From NCBI GenBank assembly GCA_028282785.1, contig JANQHE010000021.1:62001-126000 (forward strand): DNA of 64,000 bases, given 5' to 3'. The notes under the pieces were generated by a model. The model searched no databases, was not told the DNA's origin, and saw only the letters and a list, made by a program, of their open reading frames with translations. Of the stretch, positions 34,744 through 44,700 are shown piece after piece. Source of the stretch: Bacteroidales bacterium (GTDB lineage Bacteria; Bacteroidota; Bacteroidia; Bacteroidales; UBA12077). Position 1 is the stretch's first letter. Each line of letters starts with the position of its first letter. The position numbers and the translations under genes are program-made.

Positions 34744-34814
34744 GACTTTTAAATTTTGAATTAATTGACATTTTCATTTGTCTGTCTGTTGACAGATATG
34801 TTTGCGCGCGATTT

Positions 34815-35609
34815 TTATATAAAAACTTTTAGTCCTTCTTGTGCTTGTTCTTTTACAACAGGTATAGTTTGGTCATTATTAATTATATTCTCAAATGTTT
34901 CTTTTGCTCTTTTTTCTTGTAATTGAGTTAACAGGTTTATTAAAGTGATTTGCATTGCAGCATCTTTTTCTTTTTCCAACACTTCGAGAAAAGCATTTCG
35001 CACTTCCTTACTTTCCGAATATTTAGATAATGCATTGGCAGCAGCCATTCGTACATTTATATTATCGTCGCTTTTAAATGTATTAATCAAAAGTGCAACC
35101 GTTTTCATATCCAATTTAATTTGCTCATTGATCGTGTTAACGGCTTTTAACCTTTGACTTGCAGTTGGTTGGCTTAATGAAGCCAAACTAGCCGATTGCT
35201 GCATTGAATATAATTCGGATCGAAGTTGTGCTATTTCCGAATTTTGTTTCGATTGCATTTGTACATTTCTACCTGACAAAAATCCAAATCCAAGTAAAAT
35301 AATTGCACTAGCCGCATATTTTAAAAAGCTCCAATTTGTTTTTTTCGAATGGATTATGATCTCACCTGAATTATGTTGGGTATTTTCTTTTTCTTCTTCA
35401 AGCATTGAATAAAAATCTTCCTTTAATTGAAGGGCAGGTACTTCGTCTTCAAGGATACTCATATCATCAAGTAATTGACGTGTTTGCTTGTGTTCTGTTC
35501 TACATTTTTCGCATGTGAGTAAATGTTCTTCAATTTGAACTTTAATATCTTCAGAGATATTTCCTTCGATAAAATCAATCAGTATGTTTTTTATGTTATT
35601 GCATTCCAT
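34815..35609 (-). CDS. Zinc-finger anti-sigma factor with periplasmic HEAT-like domain
   Basis: The 264-residue protein begins with the ZAS anti-sigma signature, HLLTCEKC (His28-x3-Cys32-x2-Cys35), in a cytosolic part of about 85 residues that would hold the sigma factor. A single membrane segment lies near 98-113 (YAASAIILLGFGFLSG). After a short coiled coil comes a helical region from about 150 with paired helices such as NVRMAAANALSKYSES and VRNAFLEVLEKEKDAAMQITLINLL, which look like HEAT repeats. A HEAT array on the far side of the membrane could bind a protein that controls release of the sigma factor. It is 10 nt after the sigma gene. Confidence 0.85.
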   Translation of the reverse strand: MECNNIKNILIDFIEGNISEDIKVQIEEHLLTCEKCRTEHKQTRQLLDDMSILEDEVPALQLKEDFYSMLEEEKENTQHNSGEIIIHSKKTNWSFLKYAASAIILLGFGFLSGRNVQMQSKQNSEIAQLRSELYSMQQSASLASLSQPTASQRLKAVNTINEQIKLDMKTVALLINTFKSDDNINVRMAAANALSKYSESKEVRNAFLEVLEKEKDAAMQITLINLLTQLQEKRAKETFENIINNDQTIPVVKEQAQEGLKVFI

Positions 35610-35619
35610 AATTTCTGTT

Positions 35620-36162
35620 TTATGCTAGTTCAAAATAAAGTTCTCTTAACTTATGCATTGCCCGGTGTACTTTTACTTTAATTGCCGTAACCGAACTTCC
35701 GGTTATTTCAGATATTTCCTGGTACTTTAACCCTTGAAAACGACTTAATTCTAATAGCTCGCGTTGTTCCGGACTAAGTTGGTTTAGAGCTTCGTACAAA
35801 GTACTTTTTTTAGACTCCATGTCCATTTCTTCCAAAGCTGATTTTGAATCTACTTCTAGTTTATCCGTTTCGTGAAAATCAGATCTTAAGAATTTATTTT
35901 CCTGATAATGTTTTAAATGAACGTTGCGAGCAATTTGATACATCCAGGACTTAAACTTCCACTTGTTATCGTACGATTTGCGATATGAAATAATTCTTCG
36001 AAAAACATTTTGAGTTAAATCCCTGCTTATATCTTTATTTTGGGTTAATCGCAGAAAGAAATTATAAAGCCTTACATGATACTTTTCAAACAATGGAGCC
36101 AGCGAATCCAAATCTCCATTTTTTACTTTCTGCATTAATTGTTCGTCGTTGAACTGTTCCAC
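35620..36162 (-). CDS. ECF sigma factor
   Basis: The 180-residue sigma-70 factor has region 2 (residues about 20-90, RLTQNKDISRDLTQNVFRRI and WMYQIARNVHLKHYQE) and region 4 (about 120-175, LSPEQRELLELSRFQGLKYQEISEIT then VKVHRAMHKLRELYF). It differs from the FecI-like factor at 23544 and belongs with a zinc-finger anti-sigma protein rather than FecR. It is the first gene of a four-gene minus-strand operon with that anti-sigma factor and two DUF4097 proteins, so it probably answers envelope signals. No TAnnTTTG element is clear upstream, which would suit autoregulation through a different promoter. Confidence 0.92.
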   Translation of the reverse strand: MEQFNDEQLMQKVKNGDLDSLAPLFEKYHVRLYNFFLRLTQNKDISRDLTQNVFRRIISYRKSYDNKWKFKSWMYQIARNVHLKHYQENKFLRSDFHETDKLEVDSKSALEEMDMESKKSTLYEALNQLSPEQRELLELSRFQGLKYQEISEITGSSVTAIKVKVHRAMHKLRELYFELA

Positions 36163-36274
36163 AAATTGCTTTTTTACTTTTTAATTCTGTATTGGGTATC
36201 TCGAAAAATGAAAAAGGTTACAAGCTAAAGTAAAAATAATTTATGTATTTTGACAATGTTTTGTATTTCAGCTT

Positions 36275-36313
36275 ATTATAAAAAAGAAAGGCGTTCAATA
36301 TGAACGCCTTTCT
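36275..36313 (-). terminator. Rho-independent terminator after sppA
   Basis: AGAAAGGCGTTCA (36285-36297) and TGAACGCCTTTCT (36301-36313) form a perfect 13-bp stem with a 3-nt loop. Read on the minus strand the stem is followed by TTTTTTATAATA, the expected T-tract. It lies 18 nt beyond the sppA stop. Confidence 0.9.
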
Positions 36314-36331
36314 AAAATTATTTTTAAATAA

Positions 36332-38098
36332 TTAATAAATTTCAACTTTGTAAGGAATTCTTGCCTGAATTCCGTCTTGATTAACAATATCTTGTAAGGC
36401 TTGATAATATTTATATTCTTCTCCAAGTTCATTTTTCAGAATTGAAACTCTTACATTACCTTGTAATTCTTCTATAATTTGTTCGAATGGATCTTTTAGT
36501 TTAGGATATCCGACAGTTCTGTACGTTTCAAGATTTGCAGCTTCAGCAGCCATTGCGATAGCATCTTCCAAACCTCCAAATCCGTCAATTAATCCAATCT
36601 CCAAAGCATTAGTTCCGCTCCATACACGTCCCTGTCCAATTTCATCAACCTCTTCTTTGGTCATTCCACGACCTTCTGCAACATGAGTAATGAAGGTTTC
36701 ATAGATCTCTTCAATGCTAAATTGAATTACTTCTCTTTCCTGTGCTGTAAGTCTTCTGTTAAATGTTCCAATATCCGCAAAGTCATTGGTTTTTACCACA
36801 TCAACGTGTACTCCTAATTTATCATTTAAAAGTTCTTTACCATTAAATAAAAGACCAAATACTCCGATTGAACCGGTAATAGTGTTAGGGCTTGCTATGA
36901 TCTTTTGTGCCGGAGCAACTATATAATAACCTCCGGACGCAGCAACATCACCTAAAGAAGCGATTACCGGTTTAACTTCTTGAGCAAGTTTTACTTCGCG
37001 CCAAATTACTTCCGAAGCTAATGCACTTCCACCACCTGAATTTACTCTGAAAACAATTGCCTTAATAGATGAATCTTTTCTTGCCTTTCGGATAGCTCTG
37101 GAAATTCGATCAGAACCAATTGTGCCTTCTTCACCTTCACCCATCATAACCGTACCACTTGCATAAACAACAGCAATTTTATCTTTTTCAAGTTTTTTAC
37201 GTTTTTTGTCTGGTACCTTAGTATATTTTCCTAATTTAATATGTTCAATATCTTTTTCATTTTCTTTACCGGTTAATTCAGCAAGTTCTGCTATAATTTC
37301 ATCTTTATACTTTAGTTCATCGATTAAACCATTTTCTACAGCTAATTCTGCATTTTTTAAATCAAGGTTATCAGCTAATTCGTTTAGTTTTTTGATACTT
37401 ATATTTCTTTCATCCGATATTCCTTTTAGTATGTGATCCCAAATTGAACCTACATAAGTCATAATCTGCTCACGATTTTCGTCACTCATTTTATTATACA
37501 TGAATGGTTCCACCGCACTCTTAAATTTCCCATGTCGTATAATTTGAGGCTCAATTCCCAATTTCTCCATAGCATCCTTAAAGAACATAATTTCGGAACG
37601 TAAACCTACAAACATTAATAATCCTTCGGGATTCATGTAAACTTTATCAGCAACAGTTGCCAAATAATATGATGGTTGTGTATAATTATCACTATAACTG
37701 ATAATGAATTTGCCCGACTCCTTAAAATCAATTAAAGCATTTCTAATTTCTTCAATTGTAGCAATTCCTGCAGGTATTGCTGTCAGATCAAGATAAATAC
37801 CATCAATATTCGGATCTGACTTTGCCTTTTTCAGGTTCTTCAATATATCGTCCAGCCCCATCTTGGTAATAGGTTGGAAAGATGGAAAATTAAAATCCCC
37901 AAATGGATTTTTATCACTCCTGTCGGTAATTACCTGCTTTAACTTCACGTGTAGAACGGTATGTTCTTTAATTTTTACAGGCTCATCTTGTGAAGCAACC
38001 ATAGCACTAATTACTCCAATTGTTATAAAAAACATTAAAATGCTTGCGAGGATTAAACCAAGCATAGTAGCTAAAACATACTTAAAAAAACTTTTCAT
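36332..38098 (-). CDS. sppA: Signal peptide peptidase SppA (long, tandem-domain form)
   Basis: SppA cleaves remnant signal peptides within or near the inner membrane. The 588-residue length is that of the tandem-domain (67K) type, with one N-terminal membrane segment near residues 8-31. By analogy with E. coli SppA, the catalytic lysine should be the one in TVADKVYMNP in the first repeat, and the serine the one in GDVAASGGYYI in the second repeat. VNSGGGSALASE and TITGSIGVFG complete the active-site walls. A Bacteroidota-typical CFA/SppA C-terminal region follows. The gene is alone between two terminators or promoters and divergent from folK. Confidence 0.95.
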   Translation of the reverse strand: MKSFFKYVLATMLGLILASILMFFITIGVISAMVASQDEPVKIKEHTVLHVKLKQVITDRSDKNPFGDFNFPSFQPITKMGLDDILKNLKKAKSDPNIDGIYLDLTAIPAGIATIEEIRNALIDFKESGKFIISYSDNYTQPSYYLATVADKVYMNPEGLLMFVGLRSEIMFFKDAMEKLGIEPQIIRHGKFKSAVEPFMYNKMSDENREQIMTYVGSIWDHILKGISDERNISIKKLNELADNLDLKNAELAVENGLIDELKYKDEIIAELAELTGKENEKDIEHIKLGKYTKVPDKKRKKLEKDKIAVVYASGTVMMGEGEEGTIGSDRISRAIRKARKDSSIKAIVFRVNSGGGSALASEVIWREVKLAQEVKPVIASLGDVAASGGYYIVAPAQKIIASPNTITGSIGVFGLLFNGKELLNDKLGVHVDVVKTNDFADIGTFNRRLTAQEREVIQFSIEEIYETFITHVAEGRGMTKEEVDEIGQGRVWSGTNALEIGLIDGFGGLEDAIAMAAEAANLETYRTVGYPKLKDPFEQIIEELQGNVRVSILKNELGEEYKYYQALQDIVNQDGIQARIPYKVEIY

Positions 38099-38224
38099 AA
38101 TGTATTGGGTTTTAAAATTATTTTTTATTGATAAAGGATAAATTTATATTATTAAAATTATACTTACAACAAATTAGTAGAATGATGGTTAAATTTGTTA
38201 CACAATAATGTAATTTTTTATTAA

Positions 38225-38710
38225 ATGTTTAACGAAGTATATTTATTAACCGGTGGAAATTTAGGTGATCGATTTAAATTGCTCGAGCAAGCTAAAAGTG
38301 CAATAAGCGAGAAGATAGGAAAAATCAAGAATGAATCTTCGATTTATGAAACAGTGCCCTGGGGATTTAAAGCAGAACAAGATTTTTTGAATCAGGTTGT
38401 TGAAGTTAGTACAAAACTTTCACCGCAGAAGGTACTGGAATTTTGTCTTGAAATAGAGGATGAGTTAGGTAGAGAAAGAAAATCAGGTTATTATGAATCA
38501 AGGACAATGGATATTGATATTCTTTTTTATAATGATGAAATCGTTAATGAACCGGGTTTGATTATTCCACACCCCAAATTACATCTGCGTAGATTTACTT
38601 TAGTACCTTTAACTGAAATAGAGCCTGATTTTGTTCATCCTGTTCTGAATAAAAAGCTTACATTGATTTTAGAAGAGTGTAATGATATATCTGATGTCAG
38701 AAGGTTATAG
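38225..38710 (+). CDS. folK: 6-hydroxymethyl-7,8-dihydropterin pyrophosphokinase
   Basis: HPPK transfers pyrophosphate from ATP to 6-hydroxymethyl-7,8-dihydropterin in folate synthesis. The 161-residue protein is the usual single-domain size. Motifs are VYLLTGGNLGDRF near residues 5-17, YETVPWGFKAEQDFLNQV near 42-59 (pterin-binding loop), and SRTMDIDILFYND near 91-103, with the two metal-binding aspartates in DIDI. IPHPKLHLRRFTLVPL is also hallmark. The ATG is near the end of an AT-rich divergent gap shared with sppA. No other folate gene is next to it, and about 230 nt of T-rich non-coding DNA follow. Confidence 0.96.
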   Translation: MFNEVYLLTGGNLGDRFKLLEQAKSAISEKIGKIKNESSIYETVPWGFKAEQDFLNQVVEVSTKLSPQKVLEFCLEIEDELGRERKSGYYESRTMDIDILFYNDEIVNEPGLIIPHPKLHLRRFTLVPLTEIEPDFVHPVLNKKLTLILEECNDISDVRRL

Positions 38711-38944
38711 TTGTATTTCTGTTTTATCTATTTCTTTTTTTAACTCTTGTAGTGAAAAGGAATATTCTTCTATAGATAAAAGTTTTTTTATGTATTCTGC
38801 AACAATCAACTTTAGTAAAATTTCGAGAAAAGTACCTATTTTAGGTACTAATCGCAAATTTTTACTAAAAAAATTGTGTGTATTACTAATTTTTTTGTGT
38901 AATATCTAAAAATGGGTTGAATCTATTTGTTAGATAAAGAAGAA

Positions 38945-39595
38945 TCACATTTTACTTCCGAAAGCCAAATCTCCAGCATCGCCCAATCCGGGAACAATAT
39001 AAGATTTTGAAGTTAATTCATCATCTACGTCACCAGCCCAAATGGTAACATTTTTCATGTTAATATGTTTTTTTACGTAATTAATTCCCTGGTTGCTGGC
39101 AATAATAGTTACAATATGAGTATGTTTAGGAGTTCCTCTTTCTATTATGGCTTTATATGATATCTCCATAGATGCGCCTGACGCTAACATGGGGTCAGAT
39201 AATATTAAAACCTTGCCCTCAATATCGGGGCTTGAAAGATGTTCGAACTGAATGGTAAATGTTCCGTCTTTGTGATATTTCCTGTGTGCAGAAATAAAAG
39301 CATTTTCCGACTGATCGAAGTAATTTAAAATTCCATTGTGAAAGGGCAATCCTGCTCTTAGGATCGTTGCATTTACTACCTTGGAAACCGGTAAGCTCAT
39401 TTTAGATATTCCAAGTGGCGTGGTAATTTCACTTGATTTATATTCAAAAGTTTTACTTATTTCATATGCAATAATTTCTCCAATTCTTTCCATGTTTCTT
39501 CTAAACCGCATACTATCTTTTTGAATCTCTGTATCACGTAACTCAGCAATAAATTGATTCATTAATGAGTTCTTTTGAGCTAGGATATGTACCAT
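38945..39595 (-). CDS. upp: Uracil phosphoribosyltransferase
   Basis: Upp converts uracil and PRPP to UMP in pyrimidine salvage. The 216-residue protein shows the PRPP-binding loop VLILSDPMLASGASM near residues 131-145, LRAGLPFHNG near 79-88 and the uracil-binding C-terminus YIVPGLGDAGDLAFG near 199-213. The start at MVHILAQKNSLMNQF is plausible; the inner Met12 is an alternative. It is separated by only 8 nt from the FemAB-like gene upstream on the same strand, so they share a transcript, but the functional link is unclear. Confidence 0.95.
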   Translation of the reverse strand: MVHILAQKNSLMNQFIAELRDTEIQKDSMRFRRNMERIGEIIAYEISKTFEYKSSEITTPLGISKMSLPVSKVVNATILRAGLPFHNGILNYFDQSENAFISAHRKYHKDGTFTIQFEHLSSPDIEGKVLILSDPMLASGASMEISYKAIIERGTPKHTHIVTIIASNQGINYVKKHINMKNVTIWAGDVDDELTSKSYIVPGLGDAGDLAFGSKM

Positions 39596-39603
39596 TTTTT
39601 AAT

Positions 39604-40515
39604 TTATTTTATAATGAATCGATATAACAACGGTAAATTATTAGAATAATATTGTTGAAACTTATACTCTTTTGCGCCTAATCCTGGGAAAAAATCCTGA
39701 TTATTATTCGATATAACGTTCTCAAGGTTCAAAGTTAAATCTTTTTCAGAATGAACCTCAATATATTTATCAATAAGTAGATGAAAAGCTTTATTTACAA
39801 TTCCGGTTTTACTATTAGCGGCAAAAAGAAGGTGCAACTTTCTTTTTGATTTTATAAAGAATGCCGCTGCTTGCAAATTATTATGAGATCCATAAGCACA
39901 ATAGGTTTCTCCTAAACTATATCTGATACAATATGCAATTATCATGCGTAATTTCGGAATCTCTGATTGTCTTAATTTAGGTCGCGATAAGACATCTTTA
40001 CTGTGTGAGAAATTTATTAACTCGTTTGGCAGAAGACCTTTTACAATTGAAATTTTATTTCTTTTGCCAGTTTCTAAATCCTTCTGAAACTGATTGGTAT
40101 AATTCTCCGTAATACGTTTATGCGATTTTATCAAATCGATTTCGTAGGTTGAATTGTTTTTTATGTTTTTTGATTTTAATTGATTAAAAACATTCAGGGA
40201 GATATTTATAATCGAATTCTTTTTTGGAATAGCATCAATGAATTTTTGAACAATTTCTTCTGATAACAACTTATTGGAGAAAACACCTAAATGAATTCCT
40301 AATTTTGAAGTGTAATAAATATTTTTATTGAATCGTGTTTTGCGAAAAAGTGGCATCACATACTCATAATTTCCCAGAACCAAAGCTTCCCAGTTTTCAC
40401 AAAGAATATTTAAATACCATGAGTAAGCAAATACATTTCCATTAATAGCATTATTTATGCAATTATCCCATCTGATAAAATTGATATCACTATTATTTAA
40501 ATGCTTAATGTTCAA
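39604..40515 (-). CDS. FemAB/GNAT-like protein, function unknown
   Basis: The 303-residue soluble protein resembles the GNAT/FemAB-like group widespread in Bacteroidota. It has an N-terminal GNVFAYSWYLNILCENWEALV segment, where a Y-x-x-x-W position is typical, a basic middle part, and YCAYGSHNNLQAAAFFIKSKRKLHLLFAAN near residues 204-233, which looks like the two central strands of an acyltransferase core. The C-terminal FPGLGAKEYKFQQYY resembles the closing FGA-x-P-V-x-Y motif of that family. These enzymes transfer aminoacyl or acyl groups, often to the cell wall, but the substrate here is unknown. It sits between radC and upp in one direction. Confidence 0.5.
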   Translation of the reverse strand: MNIKHLNNSDINFIRWDNCINNAINGNVFAYSWYLNILCENWEALVLGNYEYVMPLFRKTRFNKNIYYTSKLGIHLGVFSNKLLSEEIVQKFIDAIPKKNSIINISLNVFNQLKSKNIKNNSTYEIDLIKSHKRITENYTNQFQKDLETGKRNKISIVKGLLPNELINFSHSKDVLSRPKLRQSEIPKLRMIIAYCIRYSLGETYCAYGSHNNLQAAAFFIKSKRKLHLLFAANSKTGIVNKAFHLLIDKYIEVHSEKDLTLNLENVISNNNQDFFPGLGAKEYKFQQYYSNNLPLLYRFIIK

Positions 40516-40530
40516 AACATAAAGTTGATA

Positions 40531-41226
40531 TTATAATTTTCCTTCATCAGCATAGCTGAAATATTCAATATCTGCAATAATAATATGATCAAGTACTTGT
40601 ATATCCAAAAGTTGGCTGCCTTCTTTTAATTTATTTGTTATCAAATCATCAGAATTACTAGGATTTCTATTTCCTGACGGATGATTGTGGCATAAAATTA
40701 CTGAAGAAGCTAATTTTTCAACAGCTTGTTTTAAAATTATTTTTACATCGATTACTGTTCCTGAAATTCCTCCCTGACTTATTTTTATTTTTTCAATAAT
40801 TCGGTTTGAACGGTTTAATAGTAAGATCCAAAACTCCTCATGAGGTAAATCGCCAATGATTGGTTGAAATAGTTCATAGACATCCTTACTTTGAGTAATT
40901 TTTCTTTTGGTTAAAACATCCGAGATCTTTCTTCTTCTTCCGAGCTCGAGAGCCGCAAGAATGGTTATGGCTTTTGCTTCACCAATTCCTTTCATTTTAA
41001 TTAGCTCCGGAATATCAAGCTTTCCTAATTCATTCAAATTATTATTTGCAGATTTGAGAACTTTTTTTGATAACTCAACTGCTGATTCATTACGAGTTCC
41101 GGATCTTATTAATAATGCAATTATTTCAGCATCGCTTAAGCTTTGGACCCCTTTTTTAAGAAGTTTTTCACGTGGCCGGTCTTCAACTGCCCAATCCTTG
41201 ATAGTTAAATTAGAGTATTCTTCCAT
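40531..41226 (-). CDS. radC: RadC-family JAB/MPN metalloprotease-like protein
   Basis: The 231-residue protein has an N-terminal helix-hairpin-helix region (residues about 1-95, LDIPELIKMKGIGEAKAITILAALELGRR) and a C-terminal MPN/JAB domain with the metal motif CHNHPSGNRNPSNSD near 178-192. The MPN active-site Glu is present near the strand LPHEEFWILLLNR. The name RadC comes from a claimed repair role in E. coli that was later questioned; the real activity is not settled, and the family occurs widely. It is 15 nt upstream of the FemAB-like gene. The start at ATG 41226 gives the standard SNLTIKDWAVEDRPREKL N-terminus. Confidence 0.92.
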   Translation of the reverse strand: MEEYSNLTIKDWAVEDRPREKLLKKGVQSLSDAEIIALLIRSGTRNESAVELSKKVLKSANNNLNELGKLDIPELIKMKGIGEAKAITILAALELGRRRKISDVLTKRKITQSKDVYELFQPIIGDLPHEEFWILLLNRSNRIIEKIKISQGGISGTVIDVKIILKQAVEKLASSVILCHNHPSGNRNPSNSDDLITNKLKEGSQLLDIQVLDHIIIADIEYFSYADEGKL

Positions 41227-41320
41227 TTTTAAATAAAATTAGCCATTGTAAAATGAAAAATTTCAAGTACGACATTTTTTATTATTATTGGTTTAAGTTA
41301 CTAAAATTAGGTGAATTCAA

Positions 41321-41350
41321 TAAAAAAGGCATGGAAAATTTCCATACCTT
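41321..41350 (-). terminator. Rho-independent terminator after trxA
   Basis: AAGGCATGGA (41327-41336) pairs with TCCATACCTT (41341-41350) with one G-T wobble. Read on the minus strand, the stem is followed by TTTTTTA (41321-41327). It lies 25 nt past the thioredoxin stop. Confidence 0.8.
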
Positions 41351-41374
41351 GAGTTTATTTTATAAAAGAATTAA

Positions 41375-41692
41375 CTATAAAAGTGGCTTTAATTTAGCTT
41401 CCAAATTACTTTTAGGAACTGCACCAACTTGTTTATCAACAATTTCACCATCTTTAAAGAATAAAATAGTTGGTATATTTCTGATACCATATTTTGATGC
41501 AACACCAGGACTGCTATCAACATCAAGTTTAGTGCAAACAACCTGATCTTTATAATCTTCTGATAATTCTTCAACGATCGGCCCGATCATTCTACAAGGC
41601 CCACACCATTCTGCCCAAAAATCAACAATAACAGGTTTGTCAGATTTTAAAACTAATTCTTCGAAATTTGAGTCGTTAACTTCTACTGTCAT
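41375..41692 (-). CDS. trxA: Thioredoxin
   Basis: The 105-residue protein is a classical thioredoxin that keeps cytosolic proteins reduced using electrons from thioredoxin reductase. The active site WCGPC lies at residues 29-33 (Cys30, Cys33) inside VIVDFWAEWCGPCRM. The cis-proline is in RNIPTILFFKDGE, and the closing helix ends LEAKLKPLL. No signal peptide is present. The gene follows dnaE on the same strand after 72 nt, an order I recall as common in Bacteroidota. A TAAATTTG element at 41745-41752 (minus strand) suggests it also has its own promoter. Confidence 0.96.
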   Translation of the reverse strand: MTVEVNDSNFEELVLKSDKPVIVDFWAEWCGPCRMIGPIVEELSEDYKDQVVCTKLDVDSSPGVASKYGIRNIPTILFFKDGEIVDKQVGAVPKSNLEAKLKPLL

Positions 41693-41764
41693 AATTGTAT
41701 TATTTTATGTTTTTAATAAATTTAATTTCAAATAAATTATGGTACAAATTTAACTATAAAAAGT

Positions 41765-44700
41765 TTAATAAACGGAATATTGAATCTCGGAATTTTGACG
41801 TAAATAATTAACCAGTTTGTCTGTAATTAAAATACCTTTTGATCTGGAAATGAAGTCAACCGAAGCATTTGCTTCTCTATCTATTACTTTTACTTTTATT
41901 AAAGTACTTCCTTCTTTTTCATATGTACATTCTTTAAGTTCATTGATAAGTTTTTCATTAACAATTTCATATGGCAGGGTAAATGTAATGCCTTTAACCA
42001 TTTCTTCACGGACCTGGGTAAGCATCATCATGGATTTTATTTTAAATTCCAATTCCTGATCATTATACGGTCGAGGTTGTATTCTTCCTTTTATTAATAG
42101 TGGATAATCAAGGTAACAATACTTTCTAAAGTTTTCGTAATCCTTACCAAATAAGGCGAATCGATAAGATTCGGTATAATCTTGTATGGTTAAGAATCCG
42201 AATGGTTTGCCGGTTTTTGTCATAGAGTGTTTAACATCTGTTACAATTCCTGCTATTGTTAGATCACGATTTCTTAAACTATCCAGATCTGTAAATTCAC
42301 TAAGTTTGGCATTACAGAAATTTTCAAATTCAAATTTATAGTCATCCAATGGGTGAGCAGAAAGATAAATTCCTATAACTTCTTTTTCCCTCTTTAGCTT
42401 TTCAAGTTTTAGCCAATCGTTGGTCGTTGGAACAATAGGTTTTGTAATTTCGATCATTGCAGTATCTCCAAACAAGGATTGTTGGTTACTGTTTTGATCA
42501 TTCTGGAATTTATTTCCATACCTTACTAAATTTTCAACGAAAGTGCTTTCCTTTTCATCTTGTGCAAAATACTGCCCTCGCTTTATATCATCTAAATTAT
42601 CAAATGCTCCAGAAGTAGCAAGCGCTTCAATGGTCTTTTTATTTACCTGGTTCAAACTGATTCGCTCTATAAAATCATAAATATTTTTAAATGGGCCGTT
42701 TTTTTCACGCTCTTCAATAATTGCTTCAACAGCACCTTCTCCTACACCTTTAATTCCGGCCATTCCAAAACGGATTGCACCATCCTTATTTACAGTAAAC
42801 TTACGGTAACTTTCATTTACATCCGGTCCTAAAACCTCCATACCCATGTTACGGCAGTCTTCCATAAAGTTTGTAATCTTAGTTATATCGTTTAGATTAC
42901 GGCTTAATACTCCTGCCATGAATTCAGCCGGGAAATGTGCTTTAAGATATCCTGTTTGATATGCAATATAAGCATAACAAACGGAGTGCGATTTGTTAAA
43001 AGCGTAGCTTGCAAAGGCTTCCCAATCGTTCCAGATTTTTTCTATTAATTTTTTAGGAGTTTTATCACTATTTTCACATCCATTGACAAACTCTTCGCTG
43101 GATAAGCACCCTTCGGTAAACTTTACTTTAAGTTTGTCCATCATGTCTTTTTTCTTTTTACCCATTGCTTTTCGCAAAGAGTCAGAATCACCACGAGTGA
43201 ATCCGGCCAATGCTCTGGATTGAAGCATCACTTGTTCCTGGTAAACCGTAATACCATACGTGTCTCTTAAATATGACTCCATCATTGGATGATCATAGGA
43301 GATCTTTTCTTTACCATGTTTTCGGGCAATAAAAGATGGAATATAATCCATTGGACCCGGGCGGTAAAGTGCATTCATAGCAACGAGATCTTCAAAACGG
43401 TTAGGTTGAAGTGACCTAAGGTGTTTTTTCATTCCGGGTGATTCAAACTGGAATATAGCAGTTGTTTCTCCGCGGCTAAAAAGTTTGAATGTTTCTTCAT
43501 CGGTCAGCTCTACTTTGTCAATATCAATTTCTATTCCTTTGGAAAGTTTTATATTGTCCAAAACTTCTTTGATAATTGATAAAGTTTTGAGACCAAGAAA
43601 ATCCATTTTTAATAAACCAATGTCTTCAACAAAGCGTCCATCATATTGTGTGGTAAGTAAATCTTCTCCTTTGGTTGGCATAACGGGCAAGTGCTCATCT
43701 AAGGGATTTCTACCGATAAGAACACCGCAGGCGTGCACGCCGGTTTGGCGGACTGAGCCTTCCAGTTTTTCCGCTAATTCAATTGTCTGGATAATTAATG
43801 GATTTGAAGATTTTTTTTCTTCAAGCAACAAAGGCTCTTCTTTATAAGCTTTTTCAAAACTCATTTTAGGAGCTTCAGGAACCAATTTTGCTAAACGGTT
43901 GGCTTCAGATAAATCTAATTTAAGTACACGAGCTACATCTTTTATAGAGCTTTTTGTAGCCATAGTACCAAAAGTACATATGTGTGCTACTTTATCATGT
44001 CCATATTTATCCGTAACATAATCAAGTACCATTTGTCGTCCGTCATCATCGAAATCGATATCAATATCAGGCATTGATATACGATCAGGATTAAGAAATC
44101 GCTCAAATAGCAAATCGTATTTTATGGGATCAACATTTGTAATTCCGGTGCAATATGCAACTGCTGCTCCGGCCGCCGAACCACGACCAGGTCCTACAAG
44201 CACACCATTATCTTTTGCCCAGTTAATAAAATCTTGTGTAATTAGGAAATATCCCGGAAATCCCATTTTTATGATCGTATCTAACTCAAAGTTGATACGT
44301 TCCAGATACGATTCTGGAACAGGATCTCCATATCTTTTCTTGGCACCTTCAAATGTTAGGTGACGTAAATAATCTCCTTCATCATTAAATCCTTCAGGAA
44401 GTGGAAAATCAGGCATGATAGGCTTTGAATCCAACTCAAATTCTTCAACTTTATTGGCAATTTCCAATGTATTTGCTAATGCTTCAGGAACATCGGCAAA
44501 TATTTCATTCATTTCCTGAGTAGTTTTAAACCATTCTTGTTTAGTATAACGCATTCTGGTAGGATCGTCATAATCACGACCAGTACTTAAACAAACTAAA
44601 ACATCATGTGCTTCAGCATCTTCAGGATTTATATAGTGCGAATCATTTGTAGCAATGATTTTTACATTAAATTCTTTAGCAAATTCACGTATTACCTTGT

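Noticed and set aside
34780..34795. TCTGT...ACAGA palindrome as a further copy of the repeat family
   Set aside because: It shares GTCTG and GACA with the family but lacks the CCTGCC/GGCAGG arms, so it is too weak to count.
38682..38909. 75-codon frame overlapping the folK end and running into the gap before upp
   Set aside because: Starts inside folK, low-complexity Ser/Phe/Leu composition, no family look. The gap 38711-38944 appears non-coding.
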